Of a DNA stretch of 64,000 nt, positions 1 through 7,627 are shown piece by piece. The notes beneath the pieces were generated by a model that saw nothing but the letters and a program-made list of their open reading frames with translations, did not search any database and had not been told where the DNA came from. The stretch is from Saccharothrix tamanrassetensis (GTDB lineage: Bacteria > Actinomycetota > Actinomycetes > Mycobacteriales > Pseudonocardiaceae), in the NCBI RefSeq assembly GCF_014203665.1, contig NZ_JACHJN010000005.1:248001-312000 (forward strand), written 5' to 3'. Made by a program: the position numbers and the translations under genes. Position 1 is the first letter of the stretch. Each line of letters starts with the position of its first letter.

Positions 1-1
1 G

Positions 2-535
2 GTCGTCGCGGCCCTGATGATGGCGTCCTACCTCACCCGCGAGGTGCTCGCCGAGACGCTCGCGGCCCTGGCGGACGCGGACGAGATCACCCTGTTCGAC
101 GGCCCCGGCGCGCTCGGGCCGGAGGCGTTCGCCGACCTGGTCCGCGCGACCGGCACCCCGGTCGGCGTCCACCCGCACAACACCTTCGGCCTGGCGGTGG
201 CCTGCGCCGTGGGTTCCGCCCGAGCCGGCGCCGAGGTGGTCGAGGTGTCGGTGAACGGTTACTGCGGCGGCCCCGGGAACGCCGACCTCGCCGCGACCGC
301 CGCCGCCTTCGAGGCCCTGTACGGCGTGCGCACGGGCCTGCACCTCGCCCACCTGACCGGGCTGTCCCGGGAGGCGGCCAGGCTCACCGGCCACCCGACC
401 GCCCGGAACCAGCCCGTGGTCGGTTCCGACGCGTTCTACTGGGGCGACGGTGACTGGGTGCGTCGCGAAGCCGAAGTGGACCCGCTGCTGCACAACTGCG
501 TCGAGCCGACCCTGTTCGGCAACGAACGCCGCTGA
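2..535 (+). CDS. HMGL-like (pyruvate/acyl carboxylate) aldolase, 5'-truncated by window edge
   Basis: The reading frame is open from the first bases, so only the C-terminal part of the protein is seen. It resembles the DRE-TIM/HMGL barrel family (isopropylmalate or homocitrate synthase, hydroxy-oxovalerate aldolase, HMG-CoA lyase). The visible part carries the metal-ligand motif HPHN (residues about 57-60 from the first Met) and a glycine-rich segment NGYCGGPGN about 25 residues later, matching the family's HxHN metal site and G-rich loop. These enzymes make or break C-C bonds next to a carboxylate using a divalent metal. The gene converges on the acyl-CoA operon, with only 39 bp between the stops. 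A role in the same catabolic locus is inferred. The exact substrate cannot be told because the N-terminus is missing. Confidence 0.75.
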   Translation, partial: VVAALMMASYLTREVLAETLAALADADEITLFDGPGALGPEAFADLVRATGTPVGVHPHNTFGLAVACAVGSARAGAEVVEVSVNGYCGGPGNADLAATAAAFEALYGVRTGLHLAHLTGLSREAARLTGHPTARNQPVVGSDAFYWGDGDWVRREAEVDPLLHNCVEPTLFGNERR

Positions 536-574
536 GCGGCAGCCGGCCCGGTGCCGCTGGCTGTCCTGCCTCGA

Positions 575-1540
575 TCAGGCGTTCGGCGGCTCGGGGTGCG
601 GCAGTCGAGCCACCACCGCGGCGTACTCGTCGGCGATCCCCCGGACGATGTCGGCGGCCGGGAGGACCCGGTCGACCAGACCGGCGGACTGCCCGGCCTC
701 GACCTTGCCGTGCGCCACGTCGCCGTCGTGCGCGGCCATGCGCAGCGTCGCCTTGGTGAACGCGGCGCGACGGGTCTCCAGGTCCGCGCCGGAGCCCTCC
801 AGTTCCGCCATGCGCGCGGAGAACTCGTTGACCAGGGTGCGCACCGGGCCCAGGCCGTGACCGACCAGGCGCGTGTCGGCCACTCCGGCGCGCAGCACCG
901 CGTCCCGGTAGGCCGGGTGCACGTTGGCCTCCTCGCTGAGCAGGAACCTGGTGCCGAACTGCGCCGCGCCGGCACCGAGGGCGAGTGCCGCCGCCAGGCC
1001 GTGCCCGTCCGCGAAGCCGCCGGACGCCACCAGGGGGAGGTCCACGGCCGCCGCCACCGCGCGCAGCAGGACCAGGGTCGACACCTGGCTCGCAGGCGGG
1101 TGCCCACCCGCCTCGCCGCCGACCACCACGAGACCGTCCACACCGGACTCCGCTGCCTTCAGCGCGTGCTCCACCCCGGCCACCACGTGCAGGCACACCG
1201 TGCCCACGTCGTGGAAACGCGACAGGTACCGGCGCGGCCCGCCCTGCGAGGCGATCAGCACCGGCGGTCGCCGGGCCACCAGCAGGTCGATCACCTCGTC
1301 CACGCCCGGCCGGTACAGCGGCAGGTTCACCGCGAACGGCCGGTCGGTGCCGTGCCGCACCTCGTCCAGCACCGCGGCGAGGTCCGGCAGGCGCATCGGG
1401 CCCGCCGCCACCACCCCGAGGCCTCCGGCGCGGGACACCGCCAGGGGCAGTGCGGCGGCGGAGGACGCCCAGGACATGCCGGCCTGCACGATCGGCAGGT
1501 CGACACCCAGCAGCCGGGTCACCGGCGTGACGATCCTCAT
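575..1540 (-). CDS. Nitronate monooxygenase / 2-nitropropane dioxygenase-like FMN enzyme
   Basis: A 321-aa TIM-barrel flavoprotein of the NMO/FabK superfamily. It opens with a typical strand (TPVTRLLGVDLPIVQAGMSW), has the phosphate-binding GGEAGGH segment whose His is the usual catalytic base of NMOs, and ends the barrel with a GGFADG...LGAGAAQFGTRFL block that binds FMN phosphate. Members oxidise alkyl nitronates, but several act as enoyl reductases or accompany acyl-CoA degradation operons. The ATG at 1540 is preceded by GGAGGTG at a good distance; a longer frame upstream has no such site. It is the last gene of the minus-strand acyl-CoA operon, 43 bp after the CoA ligase. Because of that context, a role on an unsaturated or side-product acyl compound is as likely as nitronate detoxification. 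Confidence 0.85.
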   Translation of the reverse strand: MRIVTPVTRLLGVDLPIVQAGMSWASSAAALPLAVSRAGGLGVVAAGPMRLPDLAAVLDEVRHGTDRPFAVNLPLYRPGVDEVIDLLVARRPPVLIASQGGPRRYLSRFHDVGTVCLHVVAGVEHALKAAESGVDGLVVVGGEAGGHPPASQVSTLVLLRAVAAAVDLPLVASGGFADGHGLAAALALGAGAAQFGTRFLLSEEANVHPAYRDAVLRAGVADTRLVGHGLGPVRTLVNEFSARMAELEGSGADLETRRAAFTKATLRMAAHDGDVAHGKVEAGQSAGLVDRVLPAADIVRGIADEYAAVVARLPHPEPPNA

Positions 1541-1583
1541 CGGGCACCTCCGGCGTCCGGCCGCGCCACGGGCGTGGCTGTCC

Positions 1584-3203
1584 TCATCGGGCGCCCTCGG
1601 CATCCAGCAGCCGCACCGCGTGCTCCACCAGGTGCCGCTTCTGCACCTTCGCGCTGGCGGTCATGCCGAACCGCTCGAACCCGTCGACCAGGCACATCCG
1701 GCGCGGCACCTTGAACCCCGCCAGCAGCGGGCGCACCCACTCCAGCAACTCCTCCGGCGTGGCCGTGCAGTCCTCGTTGAGCACCACGAAGGCGAAGGGC
1801 ACCTCCACCAGCCGGGCGTCCGGCACGCCGACCACCACCGCCTGGCGGATCTTGGGGTGCCGGTGCAGCACGTTCTCCACCTCGGTCGGCGCCACGTTCT
1901 CGCCGCCCACCCGGATGATCTCCTTGAGCCGCCCCAGGAACTCCAGTCGGCCGTCCTCGCCCAGCCGGCCGAGGTCACCGGTGCGCAGCCAGCCGTCGGC
2001 GGACAGCACCGCGGCGGTGTCCTCCGGCAGCTCGAAGTACCCGCGCATCACGTTCCAGCCCCGCACCACGATCTCGCCGGGAGACCCGACGGGACAGTCC
2101 ACATCGGACGAAGGCTCGCACACGCGCACCGTCACTCCCGGTTCCGGGAGCATCCGTGCCGCCGCCCGCACCGGCTCCGGCTCCCACCAGGCCGACTGCG
2201 CCACGTTCGGCGACGCCTCGGAGAGGCCGTACCCGACGACGCACTCCCGCGCGCCCAGTTCGTCGATCACGCGCCGGACGATGGTCGGCGACGCCGCCAG
2301 CCACGCGCCGCGCAGCACCAGCCGGCGCCGTGGTCGGTCCGGGTGGTTGAGCAGCATCAGCGCGATCGTGTCGTTGCCGGAGAAGTGCGTGCACCGCTCC
2401 TCCTCGAACAACCGCAACGCCTCGCCCGCCTCGAAGCGCTCCATCGCCACCAGCGTCACGACGTGCTGCAGGCAGGAGAGGATCGACAGCGTGGTCCCCG
2501 CCACGTGGAAGAACGGCCGTGCGCTGTGGAACCGGTCGCCGGTCCGCAACCCCAGGCGCCCGCCCGAGAAGAACGCGTCCGCGCACATGCTCCGGTGCGT
2601 CAGCAGCACTCCCTTGGGGTAGGAGGTGGTGCCGGACGTGTACTGGATCAGCAGCACGTCCTCCGGCTCGCAGCACGCCGGCACCTCCGCGCCGCCGGCG
2701 GCCAGGAAGTCCGCCCACGAACCCGCCCCGGCCGGCACGTCCGCGCCGACCACCACGACCCGGCGCAGGTCGGGCAGTGCCGGGTCGGGCAGCACGCCGT
2801 CCACCGCCGGGCACGCCTGCCGCAGCAGGCCGGCGAGGTCGGCGTTCAGCAGCCGGTCGGCCAGGAACAGCAACCGCACCCGGGACTGCCGCAGCACGTA
2901 GCCGAACTCCTCGGACCGCAACCGGGTGTTCACCGGCACCGCCACCGCGCCGAGCGAGCCGATCGCCAGGAACAGCGCGACCCAGCCGGGTCCGTTGCCC
3001 AGGCAGATCCCGACGTGGTCGCCGCGCGCGACCCCGGCCGCCGCCAGCGCGGACCGGATCCGGGGCACCTCGGCGGCCAGTTCCGCGTAGGTGGTCCGGC
3101 CCTGCGGGGTCACCACCGCCTCCAGGTCGGGTGCGATGGCCACCGCCCGCCGCAGCGCCGCGTCGGTCGTGAGCGGACAGATGCCGGCCGGGTCGACGTC
3201 CAT
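1584..3203 (-). CDS. AMP-dependent acyl-CoA ligase
   Basis: A 539-aa ANL-superfamily enzyme that would activate a carboxylic acid to its CoA thioester through an acyl-adenylate. All core motifs are visible: P-loop-like YTSGTTSYPKG, the A5 motif GYGLSEAS, the A7 motif TGDLGRL and the hinge region GRLKEIIRVGGENVAPTEVE. The C-terminal A10 lysine region reads TASAKVQK, close to the usual T-x-x-GK-x-QK. Start is the ATG at 3203, which overlaps the stop of the upstream enoyl-CoA hydratase (TGATG), so translation is probably coupled. It fits as the entry step that supplies acyl-CoA to the hydratases and CoA-transferase of the same operon. Chain-length and substrate class cannot be assigned. Confidence 0.92.
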   Translation of the reverse strand: MDVDPAGICPLTTDAALRRAVAIAPDLEAVVTPQGRTTYAELAAEVPRIRSALAAAGVARGDHVGICLGNGPGWVALFLAIGSLGAVAVPVNTRLRSEEFGYVLRQSRVRLLFLADRLLNADLAGLLRQACPAVDGVLPDPALPDLRRVVVVGADVPAGAGSWADFLAAGGAEVPACCEPEDVLLIQYTSGTTSYPKGVLLTHRSMCADAFFSGGRLGLRTGDRFHSARPFFHVAGTTLSILSCLQHVVTLVAMERFEAGEALRLFEEERCTHFSGNDTIALMLLNHPDRPRRRLVLRGAWLAASPTIVRRVIDELGARECVVGYGLSEASPNVAQSAWWEPEPVRAAARMLPEPGVTVRVCEPSSDVDCPVGSPGEIVVRGWNVMRGYFELPEDTAAVLSADGWLRTGDLGRLGEDGRLEFLGRLKEIIRVGGENVAPTEVENVLHRHPKIRQAVVVGVPDARLVEVPFAFVVLNEDCTATPEELLEWVRPLLAGFKVPRRMCLVDGFERFGMTASAKVQKRHLVEHAVRLLDAEGAR

Positions 3204-3973
3204 CAGTCCTCCGCTGTCTCGGCCGAGCCGCTGAAGTGGGCCACGCCGGTCCGCCACCCGCCGTCGGCGAGGTTGCGCTCGATCGCGGCCATCTCGATCC
3301 GGATGCCCCGGTCCAGGTCGGTCTCCGCGCCGAGGTCGACCGCCTGCTTGGTCAGCGCGATCGCCAGCGGCGGCGCGGCGGCGATGGCGGCGGCCACCTC
3401 GGCGCCGGCGGCGTCCAGCCGGTCCGGTTCGACCAGGCGCGCCACCAGGCCCACCCGGTGCGCCTCCTCCGCCGACATCACCCGGTTGGTGAACAGCAGC
3501 TCCTTCGCCCGCGCGCGGCCGATCACCCGCTGCAACCGCTGGGTGGCGCCGACCGTGCCCCAGTGCGGCTCCGGGAACCGGAACGTGGCCGCGCTGGAGG
3601 CGACCACGAAGTCGCAGCTCATCGCGATCTCGCCGCCGGAGCCGACCACCGGGCCCTGCACCAGCGCCACCACCGGTTTGCTGCACCGCTCGACGGCCTC
3701 GTAGGCGGCGAAGGACGCCTGCCGCCTACGCCGCACCCAGGACGCGTCCCGGCCCACCCGCTCCTTCAGGTCCGCGCCGGCGCAGAACACCGGGCCGTTC
3801 GCCCGCAGCAGCACCACCCGGACGTCGTCGGCGGAGTCCAGCTGCTCGAACGCCGACCGCAGCGCCCGGCACATCGACAGGTTCAGCCCGTTGCGGGCGC
3901 GTGGCCGGTTGAGCACCACGCTCGCGATCCCGTCGGCGATCTCGACCAGCACCTCGGTGCCGCTGTCCGTCAT
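3203..3973 (-). CDS. Enoyl-CoA hydratase/isomerase family protein (first)
   Basis: A 256-aa crotonase-fold protein. The oxyanion-hole segments are CAGADLKE and VQGPVVGSGGEIAMSCD, followed by the FRFPEPHWGTVGATQRL block; the Glu that normally acts on the substrate in hydratases lies in this region. Such enzymes hydrate, isomerise or cleave enoyl-CoAs. It overlaps its neighbours on both sides by a few bases: its ATG at 3973 overlaps the CaiB stop and its stop overlaps the ligase ATG. It is therefore an internal gene of a polycistron. Together with a second hydratase and an HMG-CoA-lyase-like enzyme it suggests breakdown of a branched acyl-CoA, for example a methylglutaconyl-type intermediate. 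That is inferred from operon content, not shown by sequence. Confidence 0.9.
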   Translation of the reverse strand: MTDSGTEVLVEIADGIASVVLNRPRARNGLNLSMCRALRSAFEQLDSADDVRVVLLRANGPVFCAGADLKERVGRDASWVRRRRQASFAAYEAVERCSKPVVALVQGPVVGSGGEIAMSCDFVVASSAATFRFPEPHWGTVGATQRLQRVIGRARAKELLFTNRVMSAEEAHRVGLVARLVEPDRLDAAGAEVAAAIAAAPPLAIALTKQAVDLGAETDLDRGIRIEMAAIERNLADGGWRTGVAHFSGSAETAED

Positions 3974-5172
3974 CCGATGGCCCCTTCGCCGCGCAGCGAC
4001 TCGATCTCGCTGTCGCCCAACCCCAACCGTTCCCGCAGCACCGCGTCCGTGTCCGCCCCGAGCCGCGGCGGCACGCCGACGGGCGCCGCGGCGAACCCAC
4101 CGTCCACGTCGGACATCCGGAGCGGGGTCCGCAGCGCCGGGAACGTCCCGGCGACCGGGTGCCGGAAGTGGTCGACCATGCCGCGTGCCGAGGTGTTCTC
4201 GTCGGCCAGGATCTCCCGCACGCTGTTCACCTCGCCGGCCGGCACCCCGGCCGCCCGCAGCGCCGTGGCGGCCTCGGCGCGGGGTCGTGCGGCGAACGCC
4301 TCGGCCAGCGCCGACATCACCCGACCGCGCTGCGCCAGCCGCCCGGCGTTGGGCCGCAGCTCCGGGTCCGCGGCCAGCTCGTCGAGGCCGAGCACGGCGC
4401 ACAGCGGCAGCCAGTGCTGGTCGCTGCAGCTGATGTGCAGCCACCCGCCGTCGGCGCACTCGAACGCCGCCGAGGGCACCCGGCCGGGGTGCTCGGTGCC
4501 GGTCCGGCCCGGGTCCTCGTCCAGCGCGAACAGCCGGGCCGCGGCCAGCGCGAGCAGGCTGACCTGGACGTCCATCATGGCCAGGTCCACGTGGCTGCCC
4601 CGGCCGGTGCCGCCCCGGCCGACCAGCCCGGTCAGCGCGGCGATCGCGATCCACAGCCCGGAGGTCATGTCGGCGACCGGCACGCCGGCCTTGGCCGGCG
4701 GCGAGTCCGGGTGCCCGGTCAGCGACATCAGCCCGGACAGCGCCTGGAACACGGTGTCGTAGCCCCGGCGGTCCGAGTACGGCCCCTGCTGCCCGAAACC
4801 GGTGCAGGACACGTAGACCAGCCCCGGGTTGACCGCGGCCAGCTCGCGATAGCCCAGCCCGAGCCGGTCCATCGCGCCCGGCAGGAAGTTCTCCACCACC
4901 ACGTCGGCGGTCGCGGCGAGGTCGCGGGCCAGCCGCCGGCCGCGCTCGGACTTCAGGTCCAGCACCACCGAGCGCTTGCCCCGGTTGAAGGCGAAGTAGT
5001 ACGCGCTCTCCCCGCTCGGCAACACCGGTTGCATGCCCCGGGACTCGTCACCGGCACCCGGCCGTTCCACCTTGATCACCTCCGCGCCGAGCTCGGCGAG
5101 CACCTGGGTGGCCATCGGGCCCGCCAGGACGCGGGAGAAGTCGAGGACGGTGATTCCGGACAGTGGTCGCAC
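3970..5172 (-). CDS. Class III CoA-transferase (CaiB/BaiF family)
   Basis: A 400-aa protein of the formyl-CoA transferase/CaiB/racemase family. The N-terminus (GITVLDFSRVLAGPMATQVLAELGAEVIKVERPG) is the family's signature first motif, and the acidic residue in GRGSHVDLAMMDV corresponds to the catalytic Asp that forms the acyl anhydride. It would move CoA between carboxylic acids, giving an ATP-free route to the acyl-CoA beside the ligase encoded downstream. The frame runs further upstream, but GTG at 5172 is chosen because the homologous N-terminus begins there and the previous gene's stop is only 5 bp away. Its stop overlaps the next ATG. The family also contains alpha-methylacyl-CoA racemases, which cannot be excluded. 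Confidence 0.9.
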   Translation of the reverse strand: MRPLSGITVLDFSRVLAGPMATQVLAELGAEVIKVERPGAGDESRGMQPVLPSGESAYYFAFNRGKRSVVLDLKSERGRRLARDLAATADVVVENFLPGAMDRLGLGYRELAAVNPGLVYVSCTGFGQQGPYSDRRGYDTVFQALSGLMSLTGHPDSPPAKAGVPVADMTSGLWIAIAALTGLVGRGGTGRGSHVDLAMMDVQVSLLALAAARLFALDEDPGRTGTEHPGRVPSAAFECADGGWLHISCSDQHWLPLCAVLGLDELAADPELRPNAGRLAQRGRVMSALAEAFAARPRAEAATALRAAGVPAGEVNSVREILADENTSARGMVDHFRHPVAGTFPALRTPLRMSDVDGGFAAAPVGVPPRLGADTDAVLRERLGLGDSEIESLRGEGAIG

Positions 5173-5177
5173 CGCGA

Positions 5178-5942
5178 TCAACCCCGGAACCCGCGCATGA
5201 TGGCGTTGACGTCGCGTCCCGCCCGCATGGCCTGGTCGACGGGCAGGTCCGCCACCCGGTAGAACAGCTCCTTGGTGGCCGCCAGCGCCACCGGGTTCGC
5301 CTCGGCCCACCGGCCGGCGATCTCCAGGCCCAGGTCGAGCACCCGGTCCGGTTCGGCCACCCGGTTGGCCAGGCCGATCCCGGCCAGCTCGTCCGCGCCG
5401 AGCAGCCGGCCGTGGCTGACCAGCTCGAAGGCCAGCTTGCGGCCGATCTGCCGCTGGAGCCCGGTCATCACGATGGCCGGCACGATCGAGTGCCGCAGCT
5501 CCGGGTAGCCGAAGGCGACGTCGGTGGCCACCACCATCATGTCGCAGCCGATGGCCAGCCCGGCGCCGCCGCCCAGCGCCGCGCCGCGCACCACCGACAC
5601 GATCGGCTTGCGCAGCTGTTGCGGCAGCAGCTGGGTGCGCGCGGTCAGCTCGGCGCGGTGCAGCACGGCGGTCTGGTCGGCCGGGGTGAGCCCGGCGAAC
5701 TCGGTGATGTCCGCGCCGGCGCAGAACCCCGGCCCCTCGCCGGTGAGCACCAGCGCGCGGACCGACTCGTCGGCGTCGGCGGCCAGCATCGCGTCCAGCA
5801 GCGCCGTGGTCAGCTCGGTGTCGAGCGCGTTGCGCTTGTGCGGGCGGTTCATCCGCAACACCCGGACCGCGCCGTGGTCCTCGGTCAGCAACACCTCTTG
5901 GCGCACAGCGGTCTCCTCGGACATCACGGTCGACTCCGACAT
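5178..5942 (-). CDS. Enoyl-CoA hydratase/isomerase family protein (second)
   Basis: A 254-aa crotonase-superfamily protein with the motifs RMNRPHKRNALD, GEGPGFCAGADITEF, GAALGGGAGLAIGCD and the active-site block FGYPELRHSIVPAIVMTGLQ. It is clearly different from the hydratase encoded two genes downstream, so the operon has two distinct enoyl-CoA steps. The ATG at 5942 overlaps the stop of the HMG-CoA-lyase-like gene (ATGA); another in-frame ATG six codons in is a possible alternative. Pairing of a hydratase with an HMG-CoA-lyase-type enzyme recalls leucine/isovalerate or isoprenoid-acid degradation, where 3-methylglutaconyl-CoA is hydrated to HMG-CoA. The match is suggestive only. Confidence 0.9.
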   Translation of the reverse strand: MSESTVMSEETAVRQEVLLTEDHGAVRVLRMNRPHKRNALDTELTTALLDAMLAADADESVRALVLTGEGPGFCAGADITEFAGLTPADQTAVLHRAELTARTQLLPQQLRKPIVSVVRGAALGGGAGLAIGCDMMVVATDVAFGYPELRHSIVPAIVMTGLQRQIGRKLAFELVSHGRLLGADELAGIGLANRVAEPDRVLDLGLEIAGRWAEANPVALAATKELFYRVADLPVDQAMRAGRDVNAIMRGFRG

Positions 5943-6892
5943 CACTGCCCCGTCCCGGCCGGCACGGCCCGTCCCGGCAACCCGAACCCGGCGCGCGCCA
6001 CCGTGCTGTGCAGCGGACGGCCGAGGGCTTCCTCGCAGCGGGCGGACGCGGCCAGCACCAGGTCCAGGTCCAGCCCGGTGGACACGCCCATGGCCTCGAA
6101 CAGGTTCACCAGGTCCTCGGTGCAGGTGTTCCCGGTGAGCCCGCCGCCGTAGGTGATGCCCGCCGGGTGCCCGCCGACGCCGCCGAACGCGCTGTCGAAG
6201 TACCGGCAGCCCGCGTCCAGCGCGGCGACGCAGTTGGCCAGGGCGGTGCCCCTGGTGTTGTGGAAGTGCGCGACCGCGGGCACGTGCGGGTACTCGGCGG
6301 CCAGCCGGGCGAACAGCCTGCCCGCGGTGATCGGGGTGCCCAGGCCGGTGGTGTCGCCCACGGTCACCAGCGACACGCCGAGGTCGGCGAACCGGCCGAA
6401 GTCCTCGGCCACCCGACCCTGGTCGACCGGGCCCTCGAACGGGCAGCCCAGCGCCACCGAGAGCACGCCGACCAGGGTGAACCGCCCGTCCGCCAGCCGC
6501 ACCATCTCCGCCACGTTGTGCCACTGGCGGTCGCGGGTGGTGCGCAGGTTGCGCTCGGTGTGCGACTCGGTCGCCGAGACCAGCAGGCTCAGCTCGTCCG
6601 CGCCGCGCCCGGCGTCCAGGTCGGCCAGCGCCCGGTGCACCGCACGGGGGTTGGGGCAGGTCGCCTTGTACGCGACCCCGGCCCGGCGGGGTACCCCGGC
6701 GAGCACCTCGGAGGCGTCCCGGAACGCGGGCACCCGGTCCGGGTGGCTGTAGCTGGTGGCCTCGATGCGGCGGAAGCCCGCCGCGACGAAGGCCTCCACA
6801 GTGGACACCTTCGTCGCGGTGGGGACGAAGTCCGGTTCGTGTTGCAGCCCGTCGCGGGCGAAACACTCACAGAGCGTCACGCGGTCGGCCAC
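5942..6892 (-). CDS. HMG-CoA lyase-like enzyme (HMGL family)
   Basis: A 316-aa TIM-barrel protein of the HMG-CoA lyase family. Visible are the N-terminal RDGLQ motif (ECFARDGLQHEPDF), the metal-ligand motif HFHNTRG and the late glycine loop FGGVGGHPAGITYGGGLTGN. In genuine HMG-CoA lyases this loop carries a conserved Cys (GGCP); here the position is His (GGHP), so the enzyme may act on a related beta-hydroxy acyl-CoA rather than HMG-CoA. The GTG at 6892 has a strong AGGAGG eight bases upstream. It is the first gene of the minus-strand acyl-CoA operon. A 17-bp MarR-type operator lies 50 bp upstream. Confidence 0.85.
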   Translation of the reverse strand: MADRVTLCECFARDGLQHEPDFVPTATKVSTVEAFVAAGFRRIEATSYSHPDRVPAFRDASEVLAGVPRRAGVAYKATCPNPRAVHRALADLDAGRGADELSLLVSATESHTERNLRTTRDRQWHNVAEMVRLADGRFTLVGVLSVALGCPFEGPVDQGRVAEDFGRFADLGVSLVTVGDTTGLGTPITAGRLFARLAAEYPHVPAVAHFHNTRGTALANCVAALDAGCRYFDSAFGGVGGHPAGITYGGGLTGNTCTEDLVNLFEAMGVSTGLDLDLVLAASARCEEALGRPLHSTVARAGFGLPGRAVPAGTGQ

Positions 6893-6941
6893 CGGTCGCA
6901 CCTCCTGACGACGACGATGGCGCCGAGCGTGGCAGAGCGGT

Positions 6942-6958
6942 GTTGATAGTGTCAACAG
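6942..6958. promoter_or_regulatory. Putative MarR operator 1, before the acyl-CoA operon
   Basis: The site GTTGATAGTGTCAACAG contains a perfect inverted repeat, GTTGA-N5-TCAAC. It lies between the marR stop and the start of the acyl-CoA operon. Read on the minus strand it contains TTGACA, a good -35 hexamer, so bound protein would block RNA polymerase. It matches the site at 7554-7570 at 13 of 17 positions. The regulator is inferred to be the MarR protein encoded between the two sites. Confidence 0.6.
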
Positions 6959-6967
6959 TGAGCTGGG

Positions 6968-7480
6968 TTACCGCTCCTCGGCCCGTTCCAGCGCCCGCGC
7001 CAGTGTGGCCAGCTTGTCCAGCGCCGAGTCCAGCGCGTCCCGCTCCTGCTCGGTGAGGCAGACCAGGAAGGCCCGGTCGCGCTCGTTGGCCGCGCTGATC
7101 AGCCCCCGGTACAGCGCGGCGCCCTTGCGGGTCAGGGTGAGCTGGGTGGTCCGCCCGGCGCCGAACTCGCGCAGCACCAGTCCGCGCTCGCTGAGCTTGG
7201 CCACCACCCGGCTCATCTGCGCTTTGTCCAGTGCGGCCAGTCGCGCCAGCTTGTTCAGGGTGAGCGGGGCCTCGGCCCCCAGCAGGGCGATCGTGCGCCA
7301 CTCGCCGAGGCTGACGTCGAACTCCCGGCGGTAGCGCAGGGCCGCGCTGCGGGACATCGCGTTGGCCACCCGGCTGAGCCGGTACGACAGCAGGCCGTGG
7401 ATCGGCAGCCGTCCCGGCGTCGAGGTCTCGGTCCGGCCCTGGGGTGCGGGCTCCGGCGAGGCGCTTCGAGAGGTGTTCAT
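6968..7480 (-). CDS. MarR-family transcriptional regulator
   Basis: A 170-aa winged-helix regulator. The DNA-binding core LTLNKLARLAALDKAQMSRVVAKLSERGLVLR is followed by the wing (FGAGRTTQLTLTRKG) and C-terminal dimerisation helices. The ATG at 7480 is chosen because the preceding frame is Arg/Pro-rich and unlike the family; no strong ribosome site is seen. MarR proteins usually repress divergent or neighbouring catabolic genes and release DNA on binding an aromatic or acyl-CoA ligand. The gene sits between the acyl-CoA operon (same strand) and the amine operon (divergent), and each has a matching operator. It is therefore the likely local regulator of both. The ligand is unknown. Confidence 0.9.
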   Translation of the reverse strand: MNTSRSASPEPAPQGRTETSTPGRLPIHGLLSYRLSRVANAMSRSAALRYRREFDVSLGEWRTIALLGAEAPLTLNKLARLAALDKAQMSRVVAKLSERGLVLREFGAGRTTQLTLTRKGAALYRGLISAANERDRAFLVCLTEQERDALDSALDKLATLARALERAEER

Positions 7481-7553
7481 GCGGTGCACTGTAGGCGTCC
7501 GACGCCGTACCGTGCGGGTAAACCTGCCGGGAGTAGCGGTTTCCGGTTCATCT

Positions 7554-7570
7554 GTTGACAATCACAACAG
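7554..7570. promoter_or_regulatory. Putative MarR operator 2, before the amine-catabolism operon
   Basis: GTTGACAATCACAACAG lies between the divergent marR and aldehyde dehydrogenase genes. It includes TTGACA, a consensus -35 hexamer on the plus strand, and matches operator 1 at 13 of 17 positions. The placement means one regulator could repress the amine operon and, through this divergent region, its own gene. Confidence 0.6.
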
Positions 7571-7627
7571 CGCGACCGACACTATGCCGCCAAGACCACA
7601 CGTCACGCGATCGACGAAGGGCTGGTC

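Noticed and set aside
924..3704. Long plus-strand frame (926 aa) opposite the acyl-CoA genes
   Set aside because: Composition is Arg/His/Ala-rich without domain motifs; the minus-strand genes have clear family motifs and overlapping starts. It is a GC-skew shadow.
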